A stretch of DNA of 64,000 nucleotides from Falsiroseomonas tokyonensis (GCF_019024325.1 NZ_JAFNJS010000003.1:1-64000), one strand, 5' to 3'; positions 44,821 to 54,047 are shown, numbered from the stretch's first letter. Translations and numbers: made by a program. Notes: generated by a model from the letters alone, not told the origin.

Positions 44821-47445
44821 ATGGACGACTTGCTCGCCGACTTCCTGACCGAGACCCATGAGGGCCTGGTCGCACTCGACGTCGCACTTTTGCGGCTGGA
44901 GAAATCGCCGGGCGACAAGCCAACGCTGTCGGAAATCTTCCGACTGGTGCACACCATCAAGGGGACCTGCGGCTTTCTCGGGCTCTCACGCCTCGAGCGC
45001 GTGGCGCATGCCGCGGAGAACATCCTCGGGCTCTATCGCGACGGCGTCCTGACCGTCACGCCGGCGGGGGTGAGCCTGGTGCTGCGCGCCCTCGACCGGA
45101 TCAAGGAGATCGTCGGCGGGCTCGAGCAGGGCGGCAGCGAACCGGCAGGCGATGATGCGGAGCTGATTGGCGAGCTGGACGCGGCGGCCGGCGGCGACGG
45201 CATCTCCACGCTGGCGGAGACGGAGGCGGCCTTCAACAACGCGCCGGCACCTGCTGCCGTGGAAGAGCCCTTGGCGGCCGAGGCTGTCGAAAGCCCCTCG
45301 CCTGTCGCCAAGCCCAGCGCGCCCCAGCGCCGCGCCGCGCCGCCCCCGGCCGAAACGCCGGCCGCAGAGGAGGCGGCCACTTCCGGCCGGGCTCCGCCGC
45401 AAAGCATTCGCGTTTCCGTGGACGTGCTCGAAGACCTCATGATGCTGGTCAGCGAGCTGGTGCTGACGCGCAACCAGCTCATGCAGCTGTCCCGCGCGCG
45501 CAGCGATGGCGCCTACAGCGTTCCCCTGCAGCGGCTGTCCCATATCACCTCCGACCTGCAGGACGGGGTGATGAAGACGCGCATGCAGCCCATCGGCAAT
45601 GCCTGGGCGAAGATGCCGCGCCTGGTGCGCGATCTCTCGATCGAACTTGGCAAGAAGATCGATCTCGAGATGCGCGGGGCCGATACCGAGCTCGACCGCC
45701 AGGTGCTGGAGCTTATCAAGGATCCGCTGACGCACATGGTCCGCAACAGCGGCGACCATGGGCTGGAGGGTCCGGAGGATCGGCGCCGCGCCGGCAAGTC
45801 GGAGACCGGCCGGATCATGCTGAACGCCTTCCATGAAGGCGGGCATATTCTGATCGAGATCTCCGATGACGGCCGCGGCCTGAGCCTGGATCGTATTCGC
45901 CAGAAAGCGCTGACCCAGGGCCTGGCGACCGAGTCCGAGATCGCCGGCATGAGCGACGGTGAGATCCACCGCTTCATCTTCCGCGCCGGCTTCTCCACCG
46001 CCGCCGCCGTCACCGCCGTTTCCGGCCGCGGCGTCGGTATGGATGTGGTCAAGACGAATGTCGAACGCATCGGCGGCACCATCGACGTGGCCTCCGTCGA
46101 GGGCCGCGGCACCGCCTTCACCATCAAGATCCCGCTGACGCTGGCGATCGTCTCCGCCCTCATCGTCGAGGTGGCCGGCGAGCGCTTCGCCATTCCGCAG
46201 ATCGGCGTGCTGGAACTGGTCCGCGTCGGCGGCGGCTCCGGCTCGCGCGTCGAGCGGATCAAGGATGCGCCGGTCCTGCGCCTGCGCGATCGCCTGCTGC
46301 CGCTGGTCTCGCTCGGCCGCGTCCTCGGCCTGGAGGAGGGGCCGAGCCAGCCGCTGGGCGAGGGCGGCGATGCCGGCTTCGTGGTGGTGACGCAGGTCGG
46401 CGCCAATGTCTTCGGCATCATCGTCGACCGCCTGTTCGACACCGAGGAAATCGTGGTCAAGCCGGTGGCGCCGATCCTGCGTCACATCGGCATGTTCTCC
46501 GGCAACACGATCCTGGGTGACGGCAGCGTCATCATGATCCTCGACCCCAACGGCATCGCCCGCGTCACGGGCGTGGTGGCGGACGGCGCTGGCGCACGCG
46601 CCGCGGAGAACAAGGTGGCGAGCGCCGTGCGATCCAGTGAGAAGACGTCGCTGCTGCTGTTCCGGGCCGGGGATGAGACGCCGAAGGCCGTGCCGCTCGG
46701 GCTGATCGCGCGGCTCGACGATATCCCGGTCGAGCAGATCGAGAATTCCGGCGGCACGCCCGTCGTCCAGTATCGTGGCCAACTCATGCCGCTGCTGTCG
46801 ATGTCGGGCGGCTTCGTGCCGGCCGAGGAGGGTCGCACGCGGCAGACGGTACTGGTGTTCAGCGAAGGCGAGCGAAGCCTCGGCATCATGGTGGACGCCA
46901 TCCTCGACGTGGTCGATGAGGCGCTCAGCGTGCAGGCGGGCCAAGGCCGCCCGGGCTTCCTCGGCTCCGCCGTCGTCGCCGGCAAGGTGACCGACGTGAT
47001 CGATACCGCCTGGTGGCTCGGCCAGGCCGGCGGCGACTGGTTCCGCCCGGCAACCGCCACGCCCGCGAGCCGCCGGCTCCTGGTGGTCGAGGACAGCGCC
47101 TTCTTCCGCGAGCTGGTGGTCCCGGCGCTGGCCGCCGATGGCTACGAGGTGGTCGCGGTGGAGGGACCGGCCCAGGCGCTGCGGCTGCGCGAGCGGGGTG
47201 AGATGTTCGACGCCATCGTGTCCGACATCGAGATGCCCGACATGGATGGCTATGCCTTCGCCCGCGATGTGCGCGGCGGCGGCCCGTGGCAGGACCTGCC
47301 GATGGTCGCGCTGACCGGCCGGGTCGAGCCTGCCGCCGTGGCGCGCGGCCGTGCCGCAGGTTTCACCGATTATGTCGGCAAATACGACCGTGAGGCACTG
47401 CTGGCGAGCCTCAGCGAATGTCTCGCCGTGCCCGTGGCGGCTTGA
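44821..47445 (+). CDS. cheA: hybrid chemotaxis histidine kinase CheA with receiver domain
   Basis: This 874-residue soluble kinase reads chemoreceptor state and phosphorylates CheY and CheB. Residues 1-105 are the P1 Hpt domain with His44 in LVHTIKGTCGFLG. After a proline-rich linker comes the P3 dimerisation region (LVLTRNQLMQLSRA). The P4 kinase core has MVRNSGDHGLE (N box), DDGRGLSLDRI (G1) and GRGVGMDVVKTN (G2). The P5 CheW-like module (LAIVSALIVEVAGERFAIPQ) is followed by a second CheW-like stretch (residues 610-740). The C-terminal receiver has Asp802 in VSDIEMPDMDG. No P2 domain is evident. The terminal receiver may act as a phosphate sink. Confidence 0.94.
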   Translation: MDDLLADFLTETHEGLVALDVALLRLEKSPGDKPTLSEIFRLVHTIKGTCGFLGLSRLERVAHAAENILGLYRDGVLTVTPAGVSLVLRALDRIKEIVGGLEQGGSEPAGDDAELIGELDAAAGGDGISTLAETEAAFNNAPAPAAVEEPLAAEAVESPSPVAKPSAPQRRAAPPPAETPAAEEAATSGRAPPQSIRVSVDVLEDLMMLVSELVLTRNQLMQLSRARSDGAYSVPLQRLSHITSDLQDGVMKTRMQPIGNAWAKMPRLVRDLSIELGKKIDLEMRGADTELDRQVLELIKDPLTHMVRNSGDHGLEGPEDRRRAGKSETGRIMLNAFHEGGHILIEISDDGRGLSLDRIRQKALTQGLATESEIAGMSDGEIHRFIFRAGFSTAAAVTAVSGRGVGMDVVKTNVERIGGTIDVASVEGRGTAFTIKIPLTLAIVSALIVEVAGERFAIPQIGVLELVRVGGGSGSRVERIKDAPVLRLRDRLLPLVSLGRVLGLEEGPSQPLGEGGDAGFVVVTQVGANVFGIIVDRLFDTEEIVVKPVAPILRHIGMFSGNTILGDGSVIMILDPNGIARVTGVVADGAGARAAENKVASAVRSSEKTSLLLFRAGDETPKAVPLGLIARLDDIPVEQIENSGGTPVVQYRGQLMPLLSMSGGFVPAEEGRTRQTVLVFSEGERSLGIMVDAILDVVDEALSVQAGQGRPGFLGSAVVAGKVTDVIDTAWWLGQAGGDWFRPATATPASRRLLVVEDSAFFRELVVPALAADGYEVVAVEGPAQALRLRERGEMFDAIVSDIEMPDMDGYAFARDVRGGGPWQDLPMVALTGRVEPAAVARGRAAGFTDYVGKYDREALLASLSECLAVPVAA

Positions 47446-47461
47446 AGCGGAGGATCTGGTC

Positions 47462-47926
47462 TTGCGTACCCAAGCGACACAGTCGGCGGTCACCGATGCC
47501 GACCTCTACCTCACCCTGACGGTGGCCGGGCAATCCTGCGGCGTTCCGGTCCTCGTGGTCCGCGATGTGCTCGGGCCGCAGGTCATCACCCGGATCCCCC
47601 TGGCACCGCCGGAAGTGGCCGGCAGCCTGAACCTGCGCGGCAGGATCGTGACGGCGGTGGATCTGCGCCGCAGACTTGGCCTGCCGCCCCGCGCCGCTGA
47701 TGCCCAGCCGATGAGCATCGTGGTCGAGATGGCCGGCGAGCTCTACAGCATGCTGGCGGATGCGGTGGGAGAGGTTGTGCCGCTGCGTCAGGATGACTCG
47801 GCCGCCAATCCGCCGACACTGGATGCGGTCTGGCGCGAGGTTTCCAAGGGCGTTCACCGACGCGATGGACAGTTGCTCATCGTGCTCGATGTAGAGCGGG
47901 TTCTCGCGATCGGCGGTGGACGATGA
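47462..47926 (+). CDS. cheW: chemotaxis coupling protein CheW
   Basis: This 154-residue scaffold links receptors to CheA. YLTLTVAGQSCGVPVLVVRDVL opens the double beta-barrel, ITRIPLAPPEVAGSLNLRGRIVTAVDLRRRLGL is the canonical core, and GQLLIVLDVERVL the end. The TTG start is supported by GGAGG 8 bp upstream; no ATG or GTG fits. It begins 16 bp after cheA and its end overlaps cheY by 4 bp. Confidence 0.93.
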   Translation: MRTQATQSAVTDADLYLTLTVAGQSCGVPVLVVRDVLGPQVITRIPLAPPEVAGSLNLRGRIVTAVDLRRRLGLPPRAADAQPMSIVVEMAGELYSMLADAVGEVVPLRQDDSAANPPTLDAVWREVSKGVHRRDGQLLIVLDVERVLAIGGGR

Positions 47927-48324
47927 GCGCGGTGGAGGGCGTGGTCCGCCAGTGCCTGGTTGTCGATGACAGCCGGGTGGTCCGCAAGGCCGCAAGGCGC
48001 TTCATGGAAGGATTCGGCTTCACGGTGCGAGAGGCAGGAGACGGCAGCGAGGCGCTGACCGCCTGCCGCGAGCTGCTGCCCGAGCTGGTGCTGCTGGACT
48101 GGAACATGCCAGTCATGGACGGCGTGACCTTCCTGCGCGCGGCGCGTGCCGAATTCGGGCCGGACAAGCCGGTGATCATCCTCTGCACCACCGAGATCGC
48201 CTTCGAGAAGATCATGGAGGCACTTGAGGCGGGCGCGCAGGAATACGTGATGAAACCCTTCGACGCCGAGATCCTGGGCAGCAAGCTGGAGCAGATCGGC
48301 CTGCTGCAGGCTGCCGCCGCGTGA
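47923..48324 (+). CDS. cheY: chemotaxis response regulator CheY
   Basis: This 133-residue single receiver domain has acidic residues in LVVDDSRVVRK, phosphorylation at Asp59 in LLDWNMPVMDG, threonines in LCTTE and the lysine in YVMKPFDAE. The double-T switch and DWNMP motif are typical of motor-binding CheY. It overlaps cheW upstream and cheB downstream by 4 bp each. Confidence 0.94.
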   Translation: MSAVEGVVRQCLVVDDSRVVRKAARRFMEGFGFTVREAGDGSEALTACRELLPELVLLDWNMPVMDGVTFLRAARAEFGPDKPVIILCTTEIAFEKIMEALEAGAQEYVMKPFDAEILGSKLEQIGLLQAAAA

Positions 48325-49427
48325 TCGCGCCCGGGCCTGTCCGGGTCCTGCTGTGTGACGACAGCGCGGCAGCCCGCGCTGTCATGTCACGAATGCTGGC
48401 GACTGATCCGGGCATCAAGGTGATCGCCAAGGCGACCGATGGCGGCGATGCCCTGGCACAGCTGACGGCCATGCCGGCGGCCGAGCGGCCGCAGGTGGTG
48501 CTGCTGGATCTCGAGATGCCACGGATGGACGGCATGACCGCCCTTCCGCTGCTGCTCAAGGCCGCGCCGAATACGGCCATCATCGTCGCCAGTGCTCTGA
48601 GCCAGCGTGGCGCGGCGGCCACCATGGCCGCGTTGCGGGCCGGGGCCGTGGACTATGTTCCCAAGCCATCGGCGGCCGCGGGCGGCATAAGCGGCGGCCA
48701 GTTCCAGGCGGAACTGGTCGCGAAGGTGAAGGGCTGGGCGCGCATGCGGCGCCCGGCTGTTCCGTCTGCCGCCAGGCCCGCGCCCCCCCCGGTGTCCGTC
48801 GCCAGGCCGATGGTGGCGGAGCGGCCGGCGGGCTCGGCCCAGCGACCCCGCGCCATTGCGATCGGATCCTCGACAGGCGGGCCGCAAGCCCTGGCGGCGC
48901 TCGTTGCGCGGCTGGACAGGCCCCTGGGCGCGCCCGTTATCGTGGTGCAGCACATGCCAGCCGGCTTCACGACCCTGCTGGCCGATCACCTGAACCGCAT
49001 CGGGACGCTTCCCTGCAGCGAGGCGAAAGAAGGCGACAAGCTGTTGCCTGGCCGCCTTTACCTTGCCCCCGGCGACAAGCACCTCCTCGTCAAGGATGTG
49101 GCCGGGGTGCTGGTGGCGCAGCTCGGTGACGGTCCGCCCGAGAACTTCTGCCGGCCTGCGGTGGATCCCATGCTGCGCAGCCTGGTCACGGCCTGCCAAG
49201 GCAGACTGCTCGTCGCCATCCTGACGGGCATGGGCAGCGATGGCTTGGCGGGCTGCCGGGCTGTGGCGGGGGCAGGAGGTGCGGTGCTCGCACAGGATGA
49301 AGCGAGTTCGGTCGTTTGGGGCATGCCCGGAGCGGTCGCGAAGGCCGGAATTGCCACGGCCATTCTCAGTGTCGAGGACATTGCAGGCCGCATTCTTGCG
49401 GCTGGTGCAGACGGAAAGCGGACATGA
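48321..49427 (+). CDS. cheB: protein-glutamate methylesterase CheB
   Basis: CheB removes methyl groups from (and deamidates) chemoreceptors once phosphorylated. This 368-residue protein has an N-terminal receiver (LLCDDSAAARAVM, Asp63 in LLDLEMPRMDG). A proline-rich linker and the methylesterase domain follow. Its serine is in AIGSSTGGPQA (about Ser184), its histidine in VVQHMPAGF (His211) and its aspartate in LTGMGSDG. The GTG start overlaps the cheY stop. Confidence 0.95.
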   Translation: MIAPGPVRVLLCDDSAAARAVMSRMLATDPGIKVIAKATDGGDALAQLTAMPAAERPQVVLLDLEMPRMDGMTALPLLLKAAPNTAIIVASALSQRGAAATMAALRAGAVDYVPKPSAAAGGISGGQFQAELVAKVKGWARMRRPAVPSAARPAPPPVSVARPMVAERPAGSAQRPRAIAIGSSTGGPQALAALVARLDRPLGAPVIVVQHMPAGFTTLLADHLNRIGTLPCSEAKEGDKLLPGRLYLAPGDKHLLVKDVAGVLVAQLGDGPPENFCRPAVDPMLRSLVTACQGRLLVAILTGMGSDGLAGCRAVAGAGGAVLAQDEASSVVWGMPGAVAKAGIATAILSVEDIAGRILAAGADGKRT

Positions 49428-50248
49428 CGAACGAGGAATTCGCTGAGATTGCCGGCGTTGTCCGGCGCCGCTCCGGCATCGTGCTGACTGCGGACAAGGC
49501 CTATTTGCTGGAAACGCGCCTCGGGCCCATCCTGACCCGCTTCGGGCTGGCCTCGCTCGCGGCGCTGGGACAGAAGCTGCGTCAGCGGCCGGATGAGGCG
49601 CTGGAGCGCGCGGTGGTCGAGGCGCTGACCACCCACGAGTCCTCCTTCTTCCGTGACGGCAAGCCCTTTGATCATCTGGCGAAGATCCTGCCGCGCTTGA
49701 TTGCAGGGCGCGCTCCCGGCGCGCCGCTGCGGATCTGGTCGGCTGCATGCTCCACGGGCCAGGAGCCCTTCTCGATCGCGATGCTGGTTGCCGATGCATT
49801 GGGCGGGCGAGCGGACTACAAGGTCGAGATCCTGGCCACGGATATCTCTGCCGAGATCCTGCAGCGCGCCAAGCAGGGCGTCTTCACGCAGTTCGAGGTG
49901 CAGCGGGGCCTGCCGATCCGGTCGCTGGTCAAGCACTTCAAGCAGGATGGCGCCAAGTGGCGGATTTCGCAGGAGCTCCTCGCCATGGTGCGGTTCGAGG
50001 AACGGAACCTGCTGAACGACCTGTCCACGCTGGGTCGCTTCGATGCGATCTTCTGCCGCAACGTGCTGATCTACTTCGACGCCCCGACCAAGACGCGGGT
50101 GCTGGAAGCGCTGGCGCGACGCCTGTCGCCGGATGGCGTGCTGTATCTGGGCGGCGCAGAAACAGTCCTCGGCCTGACGGATCGGCTTGTGCCCGTCCCG
50201 GGGGAGCGGGGGGCTTATGGAACGTCGGCGCAAAAGGCGGCGGCTTAG
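49424..50248 (+). CDS. cheR: chemotaxis methyltransferase CheR
   Basis: This 274-residue enzyme methylates receptor glutamates using SAM. The N-terminal helical domain is followed by THESSFFRDGKPFDHL. The SAM-binding RIWSAACSTGQEPFSIAML, ILATDISAEILQRAKQGVF and the FDAIFCRNVLIYFD segment are all family signatures. Start and stop overlap follow the same ATGA pattern as the rest of the operon. It is the last gene before the convergent ctrA. Confidence 0.95.
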   Translation: MTNEEFAEIAGVVRRRSGIVLTADKAYLLETRLGPILTRFGLASLAALGQKLRQRPDEALERAVVEALTTHESSFFRDGKPFDHLAKILPRLIAGRAPGAPLRIWSAACSTGQEPFSIAMLVADALGGRADYKVEILATDISAEILQRAKQGVFTQFEVQRGLPIRSLVKHFKQDGAKWRISQELLAMVRFEERNLLNDLSTLGRFDAIFCRNVLIYFDAPTKTRVLEALARRLSPDGVLYLGGAETVLGLTDRLVPVPGERGAYGTSAQKAAA

Positions 50249-50354
50249 CGAAAGCTGTGCCTCCCGCCTGCGCGTGAGGAGCGGCGGCGGGTTTGGTAGC
50301 TCGTCCAGGTCGTCGGTCGCGCCAGCGCGCGGTTGCTGCGCGACCTGCCTCGCA

Positions 50355-50375
50355 GCCGCGGCTTCAGGCCGCGGC
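50355..50375. terminator. hairpin at the cheR/ctrA convergence
   Basis: GCCGCGGC repeats as an inverted pair around loop TTCAG, and the loop contains the ctrA stop codon. The 8-bp GC stem could terminate transcription from both sides. Confidence 0.45.
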
Positions 50376-51098
50376 GGTTGCCGGACCGCCGCGACCGTCA
50401 GTGCCCGACGGCAGCCGAATGGCACCGTTAGGCTCACGAAGAACATAGCCGCGGCCCCAGACGGTGCCGATCAGCTCGGCCGCCCCGGCATTGGCCAGCT
50501 TCTTGCGGAGCTTGCAGATGAAGACGTCGATGATCTTCACCTCGGGCTCGTCCATCCCGCCGTAGAGGTGGTTCAGGAACGCCTCCTTGGTCAGCACGAT
50601 GCCCTTGCGCAGCGTGAGCAACTCCAGCACCGCATATTCCTTGCCAGTGAGGTGCACGGCGCGGCCGTCCACGAGGACCTCACGGGAGCCCAGGTTCAGC
50701 GTCAGCGGCCCCACCGACAGCGTCGGTTGGCTGAAGCCCTTCGCGCGTCGAACGATGGCTTGGATGCGCGCCACCAGTTCCTGCTGGTCGAAGGGTTTCG
50801 TGATGTAGTCATCGGCACCCATGCCGAAGCCGCGGACCTTGGCCTGCGGCCGGGTCAAACCCGAAAGGATGAGGACCGGCGTTTCCAGCCGAGCGGCCCG
50901 AAGGCGGCGCACGACCTCATAGCCCTCCATGTCGGGCAGCATGAGGTCCAGCACCACGATGTCGAAATCGTAGAGCCGGGCGAGCTCGAGCGCCTCCTCT
51001 CCGGTGTCCGCCGTGTCGACGATCATGCTCGCGGCCTTCAGCGCGAGTGTCACGCCGCGCGCCACAATTGTATCATCCTCAACCAAAAGCACACGCAT
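50364..51098 (-). CDS. ctrA: response regulator CtrA (OmpR family cell-cycle/motility regulator)
   Basis: This 244-residue regulator has a receiver with the conserved start MRVLLVEDD, Asp51 in [15 protein letters not shown] and the lysine in [11 protein letters not shown]. Its winged-helix output domain has [40 protein letters not shown] and [10 protein letters not shown]. These features and the Asp51 position are those of Caulobacter CtrA. In polar-flagellated alphaproteobacteria outside the Caulobacterales it mostly controls motility genes. It is divergent from fliI across a short AT-rich region. The C-terminal tail is glycine-rich. Confidence 0.93.
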   Translation of the reverse strand: MRVLLVEDDTIVARGVTLALKAASMIVDTADTGEEALELARLYDFDIVVLDLMLPDMEGYEVVRRLRAARLETPVLILSGLTRPQAKVRGFGMGADDYITKPFDQQELVARIQAIVRRAKGFSQPTLSVGPLTLNLGSREVLVDGRAVHLTGKEYAVLELLTLRKGIVLTKEAFLNHLYGGMDEPEVKIIDVFICKLRKKLANAGAAELIGTVWGRGYVLREPNGAIRLPSGTDGRGGPATAAA

Positions 51099-51222
51099 GG
51101 GCGGCCTCCACACAGCTTGTGCGTGTAGGAATACCACCTTTGCGCGAGATGTGAAGAGGTTATTCACCGAAAAAAAGCATCATCGGCGCGATGTAAACCC
51201 TAAAATAGCGGATGATCGTTTA

Positions 51223-52566
51223 TTGGGACGTTTGGTTAAAATTGGTGAATGGCGCGCGGTGGCGGACAGGTTCCGGCAGCTGCCGCCTCTGCTGCGGCAA
51301 GGACGCATCCAGGGCGCCAACCTCATGACAGTGGATGTGGTGGGCGTCCGGCCTCCGCCTGCCATCGGCGATCGCCTGCGGATAGGGCCCGCTTCCGAAG
51401 GGACGATGGCCGAGATCGTCAGCGTCGGGCAGGCGATGGCCAGCTGCGTCATCTTCGGTGACACCGCGCGCATTGCAGCAGGCGAGGTCGTCGAGCTTCA
51501 GCCGGCTTCCGGCATCAGGGTCGGCGACGGCTGGCGAGGGCGGGTGGTGGATCCGCTGGGAAGGCCCATGGATGGGGGCGGACCCCTGCGCGGCGGCCAG
51601 GCGGAGCGCATGACACGGACTGCGGCGCCGCCCGCCGCCACGCGTCAGAGGCTCGGTCCCCCGCTGGGCGTCGGCGTCCGGGCGATCGACGCCTTCTGCA
51701 CGATGCGCGAGGGACAGCGGCTGGGGCTGTTTGCGGCCTCCGGGATCGGCAAGTCCACACTTCTCTCGACCATGGCGCGTGCCGCCGCCTTTGACACCGT
51801 CGTGCTCGGGCTGATCGGCGAGCGGGGGCGGGAATTGCGGGAATTCATCGAGGACGACCTGGGTCCCGAAGGGCTCGCCCGCAGCGTGGTGGTCTGCGCC
51901 ACGTCTGATGCGCCGGCTGCCATGCGGCGCGAGGCAGCCTATGCGAGCCTCGCTGTGGCGGAGCATTTCCGTGATTCCGGACAGCGCGTCCTGCTGCTGC
52001 TCGATTCCGTCACCCGCTTTGCGCTTGCCTGTCGCGAGATCGGCCTGGCGGCCGGGGAGCCTCCCGCCACGCGGGGCTATCCGCCCAGCGTTTTCCGGGA
52101 ATTGCCGGCATTGCTGGAGCGCGCCGGGCCGGGCGGCCCGGGTTGCGGCAGCATCACGGCCCTGATCACGGTACTGGTTGAGGGTGACGACCATGACGAG
52201 CCGATCGCCGATGCCGTGCGCGGCATCCTGGACGGCCATGTGGTGCTGGATCGGCGGATCGCGGAAGGCGGTCGCTATCCCGCCGTCGATGTGCTGCGCA
52301 GCCTGTCGCGCACGGTGCCCGGCTGTCTGAACGCCGAGCAGGCGGCGCTCATGCGGCGGGCGCGCAAGGTGCTGGCACTCCGCGACGAGGTTGCGGACCT
52401 GGTTCGGCTCGGCGCCTATCGGCCCGGCACGGACGCCGAGACCGATGCCGCGCTGCGCGCGGCGCCGGGCATCGAGCAGATGCTGCAACAGGCTCGCGGC
52501 GAGGTTTCGACGCTGGAGGAAGCCTTCAGCCGGCTGGCACAGGCCCTGTCCGATGCCGGCGTCTGA
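51223..52566 (+). CDS. fliI: flagellar export ATPase FliI
   Basis: This protein of about 447 residues powers flagellar type III export. It is an F1-beta-like ATPase with Walker A AASGIGKSTLL, LIGERGRELREFIEDDLG and VVVCATSDAPAAMRREAA. Walker B and DSVTRFALACREIGLAAGEPP follow, with the C-terminal GRYPAVDVLRSLSR. The N-terminus is uncertain. TTG at 51223 or 51232 and GTG at 51259 are possible, and none has a strong ribosome-binding site. The upstream 124 bp shared with ctrA are unusually AT-rich and contain a GGTTAA half-site near the start, but no full CtrA box. Confidence 0.93.
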   Translation: MGRLVKIGEWRAVADRFRQLPPLLRQGRIQGANLMTVDVVGVRPPPAIGDRLRIGPASEGTMAEIVSVGQAMASCVIFGDTARIAAGEVVELQPASGIRVGDGWRGRVVDPLGRPMDGGGPLRGGQAERMTRTAAPPAATRQRLGPPLGVGVRAIDAFCTMREGQRLGLFAASGIGKSTLLSTMARAAAFDTVVLGLIGERGRELREFIEDDLGPEGLARSVVVCATSDAPAAMRREAAYASLAVAEHFRDSGQRVLLLLDSVTRFALACREIGLAAGEPPATRGYPPSVFRELPALLERAGPGGPGCGSITALITVLVEGDDHDEPIADAVRGILDGHVVLDRRIAEGGRYPAVDVLRSLSRTVPGCLNAEQAALMRRARKVLALRDEVADLVRLGAYRPGTDAETDAALRAAPGIEQMLQQARGEVSTLEEAFSRLAQALSDAGV

Positions 52567-52960
52567 CCCGCTGCGCGCCCTGCGCCTGTTGCGGCGAATC
52601 GAGCTTGAGGCGGCGCGTCGTGGTCTTGGCGAGGCCCTGACGGCGGAAGCCAGGGCCGCGGAAGCCTGCCGGCAGGCGATGGAGGCGCAGACCGCGGAAG
52701 CCGGCAGCGCCAGCCCGGCGGATTACGCCGCCTGGCTGCCGGCCGCCCGCGCCGCAGCCGCACAGACCGCGGCGCTGCATGTGGTGACGGCCACGACCCT
52801 CGGTGCCCGCCGCGCCGCGGTCGCCGAGGCGTCCCGCGCCGAGCAGGTTGTGGCGGAGGAAACCGCGGCCCGCCAACGCCGCCAGCGGCAGGAGCGGCAG
52901 GCGCGAAACCAGGCGCTGCTCGAAGACCTGGCCCGACCTTTCAGGCCTCCGCGGGCTTGA
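52553..52960 (+). CDS. fliJ: FliJ-like flagellar export chaperone
   Basis: This 135-residue, almost entirely alpha-helical protein is rich in Ala, Arg, Glu and Gln. It starts with ALRLLRRIELEAARRGLGEAL and ends in a charged coiled coil (ETAARQRRQRQERQARNQAL), as in FliJ. Sequence identity in this family is low, so the call depends on size, coiled-coil nature and its position overlapping fliI by 14 bp. FliJ links FliI to the export gate. Its 3' end overlaps the convergent hppD by 20 bp. Confidence 0.75.
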   Translation: MPASDPLRALRLLRRIELEAARRGLGEALTAEARAAEACRQAMEAQTAEAGSASPADYAAWLPAARAAAAQTAALHVVTATTLGARRAAVAEASRAEQVVAEETAARQRRQRQERQARNQALLEDLARPFRPPRA

Positions 52961-54047
52961 GCACCCCGCGCCGGATCTGGTCCAGCTCGATGCTCTCGAA
53001 CAGCGCGCGGAAATTGCCCTCGCCAAAACCCTGGTCGCCCTGGCGCTGGATCAGCTCGAAGAAGATCGGGCCGATGACATTGCCGGTGAAGATCTGCAGC
53101 AGCCGCCCGCCCTCCGGCGTCGGCGCCCCGTCCATCAGGATGCGGTTGCGCCGCAGCCGGTCCAGCCCCTGCTCGCTGCCGGGAAGCCGGTTCGGCAGCA
53201 ACTCGTAATAGGTGTCCGGCGTGTCCAGGAAGGCCACGTTGGCGGACCGCATGCCTTCCACGCTGGCATGGATGTCGCCAGTGCCCAGCGCCACGTGCTG
53301 GATGCCCTCGCCGTGATAGGCGCGCAGGAATTCCTCTATCTGGCTGCGGTCGTCGGAGCTCTCGTTGATCGGGATGCGGATCTGGCCGCAGGGCGAGGTC
53401 AGCGCGCGGGACTTCAAGCCCGTCAGCTTGCCCTCGATATCGAAGTAGCGGATTTCCTTGAAGTTGAAGAGCTTGGCGTAGAACTGCCACCACACATCCA
53501 TGCGCCCGCGATGCACGTTGTGGGTCAGGTGGTCGATCACCGTCAGGCCATGGCCGGCCGGGTGCGGGTCGCGGTCGCCGATCCAGCGGAAGTCGACGTC
53601 GTAGATATTGCCGCGCGGGCCGTAGCGGTCGACGAAGTAGAGCAGCGAGCCGCCGATGCCCTCGATCGCCGGGATGTTCAGCTCCATCGGGCCGACCTTG
53701 CCGGCGACGGGCTTGGCGCCCAGCGCGATGGCGCGCTGATAGGCCTGCGCCGCATCCGCCACCCGAAAGGCCATGGCGCAGGCCGAAGGCCCGTGCACGC
53801 GGGCGAAGGCCTGGGCGAAGCTTTCGGGCTCGGCATTGATGAGGAAATTGATGTCGCCCTGCCGCCAGAGCGTCACGGCCTTGGAGCGGTGGCGCGCCAC
53901 AGCGGTGAAACCGAGCCGGCCGAACAGATCCTCGAGATAGGGGATGTCCGGGCCGGTGAATTCGACGAATTCGAAGCCATCGGTCCCCATGGGATTGGCT
54001 TCCGAGATGCGGCCGGCATAGGCGCTGCGATCGGGCGGGACATCCAT
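52941..54047 (-). CDS. hppD: 4-hydroxyphenylpyruvate dioxygenase
   Basis: HPPD converts 4-hydroxyphenylpyruvate to homogentisate in tyrosine degradation. This 368-residue protein matches the bacterial type. The iron ligands are His173 (VIDHLTHNVHRGRMDVW), His251 (GIQHVAL) and Glu331 (IFFELIQR). RSKAVTLWRQGDINFL and the IRIPINESSDD substrate strand are also present. Spacing agrees with the Pseudomonas enzyme (161/240/322). A homogentisate dioxygenase gene is not in the window. An Lrp-type regulator is divergently encoded 127 bp away. Confidence 0.96.
   Translation of the reverse strand: MDVPPDRSAYAGRISEANPMGTDGFEFVEFTGPDIPYLEDLFGRLGFTAVARHRSKAVTLWRQGDINFLINAEPESFAQAFARVHGPSACAMAFRVADAAQAYQRAIALGAKPVAGKVGPMELNIPAIEGIGGSLLYFVDRYGPRGNIYDVDFRWIGDRDPHPAGHGLTVIDHLTHNVHRGRMDVWWQFYAKLFNFKEIRYFDIEGKLTGLKSRALTSPCGQIRIPINESSDDRSQIEEFLRAYHGEGIQHVALGTGDIHASVEGMRSANVAFLDTPDTYYELLPNRLPGSEQGLDRLRRNRILMDGAPTPEGGRLLQIFTGNVIGPIFFELIQRQGDQGFGEGNFRALFESIELDQIRRGVLKPAEA

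Noticed and set aside
44986-47493. 835-codon open frame antisense to cheA
   Set aside because: It mirrors the cheA codon pattern (His/Asp/Gln-rich shadow). It shows no motif and covers a gene with clear catalytic motifs on the other strand.
51099-51260. CtrA box (TTAA-N7-TTAA) between ctrA and fliI
   Set aside because: Only a GGTTAA half-site is present. No second TTAA at the required 7-bp spacing was found in either direction.
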